Position numbers and translations under genes: made by a program. From Toxoplasma gondii ME49 (lineage: Eukaryota > Apicomplexa > Conoidasida > Eucoccidiorida > Sarcocystidae), in assembly GCF_000006565.2 (NCBI RefSeq), contig NC_031475.1:1695535-1759534 (forward strand): 64,000 bases of DNA, written 5' to 3'. The notes beneath the pieces are model-generated. The model ran no database searches and was not told where the DNA came from. It worked only from the letters and a program-made list of their open reading frames with translations. Positions within the stretch are counted from its first letter, which is position 1. The number at the start of each line of letters is the position of its first letter. Shown here piece after piece: positions 46,901-58,300 of the stretch.

Positions 46901-49900
46901 ATCAGCTCGGTCGCACAGGAGGACATGTCGAGCATAACCAGCTACGCAAGAGCGAGTTCGTGACGCCGGGGGTGAGGAAACACACAGAGAAGTCCCCACA
47001 TGCAGCTGTGAAGGAGAGGCGCCACGTACACAAAAAGCGCATGCATGCGTAAACCTCTCCATGCATGCGTAAACCTCTCCATGCATGCGTAAATCTCTCC
47101 ATGCATGCGTACACCTCTCCATGCATGCGTCCGCCGGGGTATACAGATACAAGAGCAGAGGCGATGGAGGTTGGAAATCGAGGAGACGCGTCGCTTGCTT
47201 CGTGGACTTTCAAAAAAGGGAAGAGACACGCGTTCTGGTTCACAGGCACACACACACTTGTTTCGGAGATCTTTGAGAAAACGGATGTCTTACATGGCGG
47301 TCGCGAACGTTGGCCTGCTTTCCATTGCTTCCCCAAACGAGGTGCGAGGCGTCGAAGGGAACGCGTCCAATTTCGCGTCCGTTCTCGTAAATGAATACGT
47401 GGAAGAGACCCGCCGGCGGCTGCGTAGCAATTGCGGGTGGTCGGTAAGGCCCGGAGACAGCTGCGCCCAGAGGAAAGAAAAAAACTCTTCGTGAAAAAAA
47501 GGCAAAAAACACTAAAAACCGGAAGAAAAAACGCAGAGACCGGAGAAACACCTGCAAGTGCGAGTGTGGAAACAGCTACATGAAGCTCGACAGCAAGAGA
47601 GCACCAATTCTGACCGTCCTCGGGAGAATGGTCCTCGTCCAGAAACGGGGACGCAGGTCTCTTTCCATCGTCCGCGATCTACGCCGACCCATTTTCGCTT
47701 CGAACCAAGCGTATTTGAGTGACGCACCGACGTAGAAGACCGACTGGCATCACGTTAAAGAAGCTGTACCCTGGATTCAATTTTACGGCAACCTAAAATA
47801 CAGGCCTTAAAAAAGAGAAGACAAGCCCACGGGTCGCTCCGACCGTGGAGGTCAAGAGAGCTGTCTTCGTGCTACGTCTCTGTGTGTGTGTGTGTGTCTT
47901 TCGAAGAAGAGACTCTCTTCGCCACAATATATAGAAGTCGCACTCCTCTTGACAGATGATCCATCCCAGCATCTTCCACGAGGTTTTCCCGTGCTCTCGC
48001 TCTCCACTCCATCCACACTTTCTTTTTGAAAAACTTACATTCAAGAGTGAAGAGTCTGTGGTCGTCGTCTTCCTCCACGGTGTCGCTGTCGTTCGCCGCG
48101 GGTTCGTCTGCACTGTCTTCTTTCTCGCGTTTCCCACTTCGTTTGTCGGTTTTTCCTCGGGACTTCTTCTCCTTCGCTGCGTCGTCTCCGGAAACCTTCA
48201 AGTCCTTCTTCTCCGACAGGCGCTTCTCGTCCAGCTCGTTTCCCTCTTTGAGACCTGCGCCTTCGAAGAGACTCGCGGAACCGACGTGGAGCTTCAAGCC
48301 AATCGACGTCTTCCCCGTGATTCTCTGCTTTCTGCGGTAGTTGCTGATGGCCTCGCGCGCGACCTCGCGGAGTACGTCGTCTGTCACTGCAGAAAGGATC
48401 TCGGTCACTGCCTGCTTCACTTGCACCTCCATAGGAGGCAAGTTCGCACTCGCAACTCCAGAGGCTGCCCCCCCTGCGCCCGTGGAAGGAGACATTTCGG
48501 AGACACCCGTCGAGGGAGCCGCAGCAGCTTCGCTCGACACTCTCGGCGAATCCCCCGCTTCGGACGGCGCCGAAGGAGTCAGTAAGTCGCCTGGGGAGAA
48601 GACAGTTCAGGAAAGAAAGGAGGCGCGTTTCCATCGGAAAGACAGAGTCCTCCCTCGCCAACTGTGGATCACTTGGATACACAGATGCACGCAGAGCCGG
48701 AATCACGCATGCAGAGATCAGGCCGACGCCATCAACTGGAACTGCTGTATTATCCAGAAGCGTTTTCTCCAGAAATGCATCACGCGAGCGGAACTCCCAG
48801 AAAAACACTCAGAGGCTACGACGAGCATTCGGAAAAAGACGAAACGGCTCCGAATAGCTGAGAGCCAGAGAAAAGAAAACTTCACTTGAGAATTCTACAC
48901 GATCCCGAGAGGAAAGAAGACATGCAGTGGACAAACAGAGCCGAAACGGAGAGACTCTGACGGGTGAGATCGTGGTTTGTCGATATGTCCAACGGATTCT
49001 CTATGAAGGCGGTGTCGGGACTTGGATCCGATATAGACATCCCCCAACATTGAAACAAGTAGTCCACCTCGTAGCAGAAACTCCCCATGTGAGAAAAAAG
49101 CTCTCACCTGCGTTGTCTTTGTCTTCCTCGTCTTCGCCTTGTTCGCCTCTGTCTCGGCCAGAGTCGGCCTTCTTCCCTGCCTCTCGAACGGCGTCGCGGA
49201 GCCACTGTGGAATGCCCGCCGCGGAGGGAGACGCGCCTGCAGGCTTCTCCGAGGAATCTTCCTCAACTACGTCTTTCGACGCTGATCGCAAAGAAGGCAG
49301 ACAGAGCGTTGGAAATGCGAGATGAAGCGCGCCGAGCTCGAGGCGGAAAGCGCCCCTGGCTCCGTAAAACGGTTCACATCTTGTGCATGCAAGCATAGCT
49401 GTTGATTTGTTTGCGAGCTCATATCTGCAAGAGCAACCTGGAAAAGGCGAGAAAAAGGGATTTCTCAGATGCGAGTTCCTAGTGTGCACAATGTAAGAGG
49501 AAGCTTCGGTGGCGCTCTCCGTCGAGGGTTTGGAACTCGGTTCTCCACGAGGAAACGCAGTCTCCGAGGCTCGAGAACCATTAGGTTCTGTATGCGTAAC
49601 TCAAAGATCTGTTCTGAAATCTCGAGGCATCTGCGTAGCGCGCCGATCACTCTCTCGCGCAGTTCACGGATCCAAGTTTGCAACCTCGTGTCTGTACAGC
49701 AGAGGCGTATGCACCACGTAGGGTAGCAGACTCCCGCAGGTCTGTTCTCCGCTGCGCTCGTTTTTCTCGTAAATCTGGCTCTGCACTTCACACACTCCCT
49801 CCTACATTTCTGAAGATATCCGCATTCGCACGAAGCCATCTACGCATCGGTGCATGTGTATCGGCGACTTCCTTTACTGGAAGGTGCTTTTCTGGACGAT

Positions 49901-50857
49901 TCATTCAATAACAAAAGGCGTTTTTAGAGGGAACTGGCAGTTTACAGGCTCGCTCTTACGCGCGCAGTCGAAGCCGGTTTCCTTCGGAGGCGCGGGAGGT
50001 GGGGGCGCTGGACCTCCCCCAGTGTTGGGTGAGGCGTTCGGGAGAGAGACACCCGGCATGAAGCTGAGAATCGTTGGAGGAGGGATATTGGTACGGGGAG
50101 GTGGAGGGGGATTCAATGGAAATCGTCCGTTCGATTCCTGACAGGGCCGCGCCCCAAAGAGAGGGAAAGGCAGGGTGGTAGGGACCTGGGGGGCAACAGG
50201 AGGCTGCTGGCCGGCGGCACTCTTGAAGTTCACCCATGCTGCCGCCTGTTTCGCCCAGAACTCATCGCTTGCACTCAGCTTTTCCTTCGAGGGAGACCGG
50301 GACCGACTCTCGGAACTCTCAGACGCCTCCGAGTCACTCGCCTCAGGCGCCTCCGATGGCGCCGCCACGGGCAGCGGCTCCGGCCGCGCTGCACTTGCAC
50401 CCGAAGGTCCGTCGGCCGCGGCTTTGCTCTTGGACCGGACCCTGCGGGATCGTGAACGAGAGGAGCCTGAAGACGAGGATCGCGAGTAGGAAGAGCGGGA
50501 GGAACTCGAAGAGGCGGAGCGGGAGGAACGGGAGGCGGAGCGGGAGGAACGGGAGGTGGAGCGGGAGGAACGGGAGGCGGAGCGAGAGGACCTCGAGGAA
50601 GCAGAGTGAGAGGCAGAGCGCGACCGGGAAGAAAGCGAGCGCGAAGAGCGTGACGATCGCGAAGAGCGCGAGGAGGACGAAGAGCGCGAAGATCGCGACG
50701 AGCGGGAGCGAGAGGTCGACCGACTTCGGGACACGGAGCGGGACGACGCAGAGCGGCTGGAAGCGCGCGAATCGTTCGAGAGCGACCGAGAAGACGAGGG
50801 GGATTTGTCCCTCTTCGAAGATTTTCTCTTCGATTTAGATACCGAGGAAGACGCCAT
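43923..50857 (-). CDS. PNISR-like, FHA-like and RS-tail composite protein, eight exons, 1225 aa
   Basis: Exons in coding order: 50857-49960, 49437-49108, 48590-48039, 47460-47294, 46864-46598, 46388-46072, 45568-44522, 44022-43923. All are GT-AG and the phases close to 3678 nt. Residues 1-150 are RS-rich. WAKQAAAWVNFKSAAGQQ (about 201) resembles the start of animal PNISR, as do PQWLRDAVREAGKKA (about 385) and VTEILSAVTDDVLREVAREA (471-490). Residues about 594-738 (GLFHVFIYENGREIGRVPFD, VAGQHCSVFF, GDGVRVKAGDERVALM) follow the strand order of an FHA domain like that of NIPP1, but the GR, SxxH and NG phosphate-binding signatures are degraded. Residues 739-843 are unrecognised. The tail is RS-rich, then Lys-rich, ending DKKKSRR. 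PNISR and NIPP1 families are nuclear-speckle and splicing factors. The 5' edge of exon 2 has an alternative in-frame acceptor near 49288. Two separate genes cannot be excluded, but exon 3 to exon 4 joins in exact phase. Confidence 0.78.
47041..47130. repeat. 20-bp ATGCATGCGT repeat in an intron of the composite gene
   Basis: Four and a half copies of ATGCATGCGTAAACCTCTCC with one or two substitutions, between exons 4 and 5. Each unit carries the palindrome ATGCAT overlapping GCATGC. Confidence 0.95.
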
Positions 50858-53800
50858 CGGGACTGAGGGAGGGGAGAAGCGAGAGATCGGGGCGTCACGA
50901 CAGACGAACAGCAACGGGGCTGCAGCGCGCGCGAGAGTCTCGACAGAAAACGTCCACGCGCGACGCTTTGCTCCGGGCGCAAGCGAAGGCGAGAAAAAGG
51001 TGACAGGAAAAGACCGAGATACAAACTTATGAAGAAATGGAGTGATCCAACAAAGAATCCCTGCTTGCCTTTGCGCGCAGTCGCCGTCCGGCGGTACGTC
51101 GAACAGGTGTTGACACGCGTAGCTTTTTTGCGCAGGTTTCAGCCCCGAGTGTCTCCACGAAGGGCAGAACTGCGAGAGAACCTGGTACAAAGTTGACAAA
51201 GTCTGTTCGCGGACGGAAAAAAGTGAGGGCAACCAGAACACTAAAGAGGAGCAGGAGAACCTATCTTCGCTGCGCCCACAGTCCGATCACATGCAAGAGG
51301 GAAAACCTCCCCTGTGGAGCCTCCTCGCTTCGAGAGCAGAAAGGGATTTTTTGCGTGAAAACTCGAGGAGGTCCAGACGGAAAAAGCGAACTGCGACTTG
51401 TAAAGAGTAAGCGCTTTCCCCTTGAAATCTCTTTGAGACCAAAACGATGCAAGACGCGCCGCTCTTGCCTGTCGTGTCGAACGGCGGCAATCGTGCTAAG
51501 CTCTCCTTCACCCGGTGTGTTGCCCGAAACTTGCGCATGGCCTTCTGCCTGTCTTCACTACCCCGTCGACCCGGGGGTAATTTCCAGTCCTTACAGAATA
51601 GCAGCTGTCCCGGCACAAATTCGGGAACTTCATACCGCGTTAAGTTCGGTGTGGAGAGGCCTTTTTCGCCCAACACAACACAGAAAACTTGCACGGTTCA
51701 CACTGGTATACAAATTTCGTGAAAAACGTCAACAGGCCCCCGATTTTCCTGTACCATTGCAGAGAACCGCCCCTCTACGGCAAGTCGGGGTTTAGGTACC
51801 CGCCCTGATGTTTACTAAAAGTCATAGGTGAAGGTTCCTAAACCACATTTCGAAGGTGTAGAAGCTTTGAAAGCCAGGCAGAGTGGTGAAGGTTCCAACA
51901 TATCGAGTGTTTTCGTGGTCTTTGCAGGCAGGACAATCCAGGCACCGTACAGGCGCGGAAGCAACAACCCCTAGCAGCCCGGGGGTTCGAAATTGATCGT
52001 CTGTATTGCGTACACAGCCCCTATAGAAAAAGGGATCATGCAGAAGCAACGGATAGACGTCTATTTGCTTTGAGGATCACCTTGTGGTCTGCTCTAGCGG
52101 CGGGGGGTCTGTGTTGACGACAGGAATTTTGATTTCGACAGGGCCGCCCAAGCGAACGTGTCGCGCATGCTCGTAACATACTGAATTAATCAGCTGATGA
52201 ATCTCAGAATATGGTTTTTTCGAAAGGCAACCATCTTGTTCGAGTTCCGTGCGCACTCGTGGCCTTTCATGAAAGAGTCGGTCGCCTGATGGGGGGCTGA
52301 TATGCTGTCGCGTAGCGGTGAACAAAATATACGATATGGTGGTACCTTGATCACGTCTTAATTTGGTGATTTTAGCTCTGCCATTATAGGTGGATGATTT
52401 CGCCAGCGGGAAACAAACACAAAGGACTTCTATTTCCATGGCGGAGGATCCATCTTCACACACCGAGGAACGGACCACACCTAGAATGTGCTGGATATGG
52501 ACCAATCTGTAGCGTTGGAAATTGATAGTTCATGGTGTTGTTGTGGATTGTGGGGGACCCTCTGGGGTGGTTTGGCAGAGCAGGTCCGTCAGGAACAGTC
52601 GTTCCTGCGGAAAGTGTCGTCGCTGAAGGCCTGTCATGTTATTCCGGTAGGCCACTTCTGGCAGCCCGAGATGTGCGGGACGTTTGTAGAAGCATCTCCC
52701 TTCCTTTGATTTCCATGAACGGAGTTACATCTTATATTACCCGCTCCCATGGTCTGTAGTTAGTTAACATTAAAAGCAATCGTCAGCTTCCATGTTGAGT
52801 AGTTCGGACAGCACAGAAACGTAATTGTGACAGCAGGCGTTTCCAGCCTCCACTAGCACACGTGGCACTACATCTCTTCTGCGATTGAGACGCCATGTGC
52901 CTTTTGTTCCAACCCGTAGGTAGACCAGCCGTTAAATCTTTGGCCGCAGCACGTAAATGAACTTTTGAGTGGCGCGACGTACTGTTATCTCTGCCGTCGG
53001 CATGCTCTTTATTCATGGACCAACATCGTTTCGGATTACTGGATTCGAACTCTGTAGAAATCTGCACAGAGCCTCGCATCTGAAAGTCACCGTTGCAGTG
53101 CATTCTCTGGGTGTTTATACACCGCCAGTTTTAGCGGTACTAAGTCAGATCTTGAGTGGTGAGTCGGAGCGATATTACTCTGTGCCGGATCTTGGTCCTG
53201 ATCCATGCCAACAACCGTAAGCGGCTTGCTATGATGAGACTGTTGCTCGTCTGGGACCTGCATGTTTTCGGCGTTGAACGCGGACCATGTCGATGTGACG
53301 GAAGCTTTGCTGTTAAGGTCACTACCAACTACGTAACGCCTACCAGGCTACCTGCGCCGTTGGTTTCTTAACGAGACACCCACTGCATCAATACGTGATG
53401 ATGGGCGTGTGTCCCTGACCTGACACGACTGGACGCCACAAAAGATTTCCGGTTCCAGCACATCAGGGTCCGACGGCGCCCGCGTCCCCCCTCCCAGTCA
53501 TTTTTCCCTGCGTTCGTGAAAAAACAGTGCACACGCTTAGCTTCGAGGAGGCAGGATGGACTCACATCGTACGTATCAGCGGGAAGAAGTGCACTTACGT
53601 GCCCGTTTCCCACACACTGTGCAGCATCGTGTTTCGACTCGCCACGCAATTTTTGCTACCATATGCGAGCAACGACCGAGATGTGCAAAAGTCACCTGCT
53701 GCTTGTGCCTCTCTTGTTGTGGGCTGCGCGCCGTGACCCTGCAGGGGCAAAGAGCACTTACAATTGCCCAGAGGTCTGCATACCGCGGCATGACTCCTGT

Positions 53801-55316
53801 GTGGCAGCATGTTTTGCGACGTGCTTCCACGATCGACTTGCGTGCGCGCCAGTCACAGCCCTCTCTTCGCCAGACTCTCTGCAAGTGTAGGTGTCTGTCC
53901 CATGATTTCACTTTGGGTCTTTGTCGGCGCAATCCTTTAAAAGTTTCCCGTTCCTGGTGTAGCGTTCTTGCCCGGACCTCATCGGTCACGTGCGCGGCCA
54001 TCGAGCGCCATCATCGACGTCCCGCGGGGACTGTTGAACCCGCGAGAAACAATTGCACCATCGAAATCGATCGTGTCAGATGCGGCTGGTTTCCTGCAAA
54101 CGTGTACGAGATTCATCTTTCGTGCACGACCGAAACTTTGTTCTCAAACTGCACAAGCGAGGAGCCACGCCACAGACTTGGCTGCGATACTCGGCTGCCA
54201 CTGCAACGGTTGTTGAGAGCGCAGGGTCCGCGCATTTTCTGTGGCTGCCTCGGTGGAGAGCGCCGGGTCTTGCCGAGGGTGAAACTTCTTTCGCGAGATC
54301 ACCGCAGAAAGCTTGTGAAGGAACTTCAGTTTGTCTCCGTAAACATTTTCCTGGTGCGATGAATTGAGTTGAACGGAGTAGCATGTGAATCGTTCTTGAG
54401 TTTTTCCTCGTCGCACTTTGCCTCGTCTCTCGAAGTCAAGCACTTGTTAACGCGTTCTTCCTCCCGCGAAGGAGGGATCTCAGGCTGGGGATTCTTGTAT
54501 TTCGGCTCTCTCTGAAACGTCTCGCTTTTCAAACACAGCCCTCCTTCCCTCTTTCAGTCAATTTCCCGTGGTTTTCTCCCTTTCCCTCCTCGGTGTGTGT
54601 CTGCGCTGAACGTGGCCAGCTGACCAGCTAGGTCAAACCCGTCCCGTTCCTTCCAACATCTCTACTCGTCGCAGCTGCCTCGCGAGCGGGAGAGACACAT
54701 GTATCGCCAGCAAGCCAGTCTCTGTAGTGCCGTTCTGTTGCTCTGAACCTGACAGCGTCTCTGCGTCGGTCTCTACTTCGTGTTCTGTGCTCCGAACCTC
54801 CCGCGTAGGACCCGGGAACTCGCCAGCCTGAATCCTGCCCTGTTGCCAGCCACGCCGCCTCCCTTTGCCGCGTGACCCAGTGTGTGTAGCTTTCCACGGT
54901 GTGCAGTTTGTTTTCAAAGCGTCTTTAGGCTCTGAGCAGATTTTTTCTGCCGTCGTGGTCTCTAGCTACCGGTCTGCGGCTTGGAGCATCCCACTCAAGT
55001 CGTAGCGAGGCTCTTGTTTTTCACTTCGTCGTCCACTTGGCCGACCCAATCTTCCCGACCCTTTTCTGCCTTCCTCCTTCGATCTTCTCTTCTGGGGGTC
55101 GCTGCATTACAGGCACCGCAAATGCGTGCAGTCGTCGTTCCAGTTTTTTAGAAACGCACAACTTCCAGGAGGCTCCAGCTCGGTCTCACTTCCGACAGAG
55201 CAGGGGCCCCGACAGCGCGTTTGGACAGGGACGGTGATCCAGAGGGAGCTTCGGCCAATTTGCCTGGTTCATATTGCCCGCCGCACTTCTCACAACGCAT
55301 CAAACACACAGAGAAG
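50858..55316. other. Divergent spacer with unusual composition
   Basis: The flanks should hold the promoters of two divergent genes. The middle (about 51200-54600) lacks long TA tracts and minisatellites, is less GC-skewed than the coding areas, and reads like unique, gene-poor or decayed sequence. Open frames there include a 142-codon one on the - strand (52505-52077) and a short Cys-rich one at 53681-53890. I recognise no family in either. Confidence 0.45.
53681..53890 (+). CDS. Candidate small Cys-rich secreted peptide (69 aa), unproven
   Basis: The frame starting at 53681 encodes Met-Cys-Lys-Ser-His followed by a hydrophobic run (LLLVPLLLWAA) that could be a signal peptide. After it come six cysteines in about 30 residues (CPEVC, SCVAACFATC, LAC) and a stop. 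A longer overlapping frame (to 54362) also encodes a Cys-rich stretch (CTIEIDRVRCGW, FSNCTSEE) that might be a following exon. No homologue is recognised, and the codon pattern is not decisive. This may be a chance frame. Confidence 0.2.
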   Translation: MCKSHLLLVPLLLWAARRDPAGAKSTYNCPEVCIPRHDSCVAACFATCFHDRLACAPVTALSSPDSLQV

Positions 55317-58300
55317 ATGGGGAACCAATGCTGCGCAGGCCGTGACGTAAGTGTTTTGAAGAACCCAGAGGGTCCAGGGGGCGCCTTCGAAGCAACAGAG
55401 TGACGACTGCGAGCAGCGACAGTCCTTAACGGTCGTAATTTTGTTTCTTCCCTTCCAAAGATCGTTAGGATCACGGCAGGAGCGTACACGCACATCTCAG
55501 GAATGACACGAGTGAATCGCTGATCAGCAACTGACTGACGCCGACGAGCGGTGCTACCCTAGACTTTTACAAATTTCGGTTGACAGAAGAATAGCCAATC
55601 CCCAGCTGGGAGTTTCAAGACCCTCTAAATGCAGCGCCGGCTCGTTGACACTTCAGCTGTTGAAGTCTGGCCCGCAAGAAAGTTGGTGCTTCCCGTAGCT
55701 AACACGGTGGATGTCAACCCTGTCCACATCAATGGGGTCCATATCGGCTTTGTGTGGAGCACGTGGAGAAGACCCACCATTTGTGTACAAGCTGTAGAAA
55801 TATCATATACTACTAACTTTGACAGTCTTCTTCCTGTGAGCTTGTACCGTCATCGTTACACTGCGGACCATATCGTCATATTCGATGGCCTTTTGTGTTC
55901 ACACTGCTGTCCCTCAAATCGTTTGGGTCTCTGCCTTCGCTTCATCAGAACGCGTACAAACGAAAGGCACAGGAAAACGAGTATGGGAACCGCGGGTCCT
56001 TCCGTCATATGCTGTCTTTCGGAGCAGGTAGGGACACAGGAATGTAGGCAGATCTACGCAAATCTGTGATGTGAGGAAAAATTCATCTGTCGGACAAGAC
56101 TTGCGTTGCTCCAGATCGTTCGACGCGAATGGCCAATATGCGTGTCAGAAAGGCATGTCTCTTTTTTACGATGATGGATGTGGTGACGATCTATTTATAA
56201 TTGGATACTTTTCAGTCACATTCTTGCCGGTGCTCCCGTGCGCCTTTTCAGTAAGGGTGTGGTTACCTTCCTGACTGCACACTGACCAGTTTCTCCCGTG
56301 ATTAACTGGGTCACAAGTGTCTGCATGTCCTCTTCGTCTCTCAGGACGCTTGCCGCGAAGCGTTTTGGGAGACATACTTCCTGTTTTCGTTTTTAAAAGG
56401 AAGGAATTTCTTCCGTGATCGGCTGTCGTGGTTGGAGGTGCGGAGACTCGAATGGTTTCACTGGCATTTTTTTACCTGGCGAAGCTGAGTGAGGACGGGG
56501 ATCTTTCAGGGTCTTCAGTGGCAGTTGTGTGGCTGTGGCCTAAAGCGTAACGCTGTACTTTCACTGTGATTTTCTTTTGACTTTTATTTAACCGAGCCAT
56601 GTACCTCTTTCTACGCGCAGTTGGCGACGATGTAGTGCGGTTCGATCGGGCGTACGACAACAACGATATTGCGGAGTTCGTCAGACTTTGCAGCTCCACA
56701 TGCGAGGTAAATTCACAGAACTCCAACTCAGAGTCACTGTTTCAGTCGACCTGTCGCGTAGTTACAGAACACGAGGAAAGAGTGAGCAGGAACATCCGCG
56801 TTTGTGTCGTGGCTGAGGCAGCTTCCTTTCTGTCGGCAGCTCTTGGATTCTCAGTTCAAAGCTGGCAGGGAACGCGTCTAGGGATTGAGAAAATGGTGAT
56901 TTCTTGGTGGCTGCATGCCCGGCAGACCGGAGCAACCCGACACGGGAAATGGAGAGCGTCAGGGGGAGTAATGTGTATTCCGCTGTAGCCTTTTTTGTAG
57001 TGGAAACAGTCTTTGGAGAGTGCCAAGTGGAATTCACTTTGCCGTGCTCAGATCGAGAAGCTGGAGGAGCGCATGCACCCGTGGGCAGCAGACCCAGAAA
57101 CCATCGGAGCCCTTGCTGCGACGCAGCTGGCGATCTTCTCTTCCCGCGAGCGTAAGAAACCACCTGCGGTTCGGCTGGGTGTTGTGGCGGCATGTCAAAG
57201 CAAGAGTGAAATCTGAGTCACGCAGCTTGTGGAAGAGAAACGCATCCCTTCGAGAGAACAAGGAGTAGCTTGTCAACGTGTGGAGAAAGGCTTCCTGGTG
57301 ACCCTGTTCGGTGGTTTTGTGGCAGTGGGTTTTGAATAAAGTATTCTCTTTCAGGAATAAACACAGGGTCGTCTGAGTAGTCATTCTCGTGATGGTAAAA
57401 GAAGTTGTAAGACCAGTCCGTGTAGTACGCGTAGGTCGTAAGCGATGAGGAATACCCCCAGTGTCGCTTTTCTTGACGAACGTTGGTGTTTCGAGAGCCT
57501 AACGACCACCGTATCAGTTAACCTTTCTCTTTCTCACGTACTCAGGGCATGCAATACCTATCAGATAACAGGTGATTCTAGCACATGCGTAGAGTTGACG
57601 CTGTTATTGTGCCTTCATCTGATGTGTATTCTCAGAGGAACCGCATATGAAAGACGAAATCCGAGAAGCAGGAGGTATTGAAGCGCTCGTCAAATTGCTT
57701 GCCTCCAAGGTACGGTCGACATACAGGAAATTGCAGATGCAAAGAACCTGTACGGTGGCTTCCAGGCGCATGCCATGAAAGCTTTTGACACGGAAATTCT
57801 TGTTTTAGAAGCTTTCGGCTGTCCATGCAATTCAATGGAACTAGAAGATTGCAAATGAGATGACTCCTCTGGAGAGGACATTGCTCTCCGTTTGCGTTCC
57901 TTTCCTCTGCCCCTGCAGTGGAGTCGAAGGCAGCCTCGTCTTTTCCAGGTCGAATCGCAGCCGGTGTTCCATTTGTATCTTTTTCTTTCTCAGGAACTGG
58001 ACCGGAAGCATGCAGCTGTTGTCGCGCTTTCCTTTCTCTCAGTTGACAGTGAGCGCGGGATCGGGGTCTGTCTGATAACACACCCGACTGGGCTCCCTTC
58101 GACGTTTTTTCTTCGAGAAAGGGATCACTGGCATCCTGAGGAGGCAAGGATTGCTGTCTACTTTTTTCCACTCAGGCCTGGTCAGGTGTCTTTTTTTGTC
58201 GAGCTGGCTTTGCTCATTCGTTGCCCTCTTGACGAGTTCTTTCTGCATCTGTGACAGATGTTGAGAACTGCATCGCCATGTACAACGCGGGAGCCCTGCC

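Noticed and set aside
47670..47794. Extra exon candidate (VAVKLNPGYSFFNVMPVGLL) between exons 3 and 4 of the composite gene
   Set aside because: Neither end matches the phases of neighbouring exons, while exon 3 joins exon 4 directly in exact phase.
51400..52110. Nuclear copy of mitochondrial DNA or an rRNA fragment
   Set aside because: Considered because such insertions are common in coccidian nuclei, but I could recognise no cytochrome b, cox1, cox3 or rRNA segment, and the sequence is not AT-rich enough.
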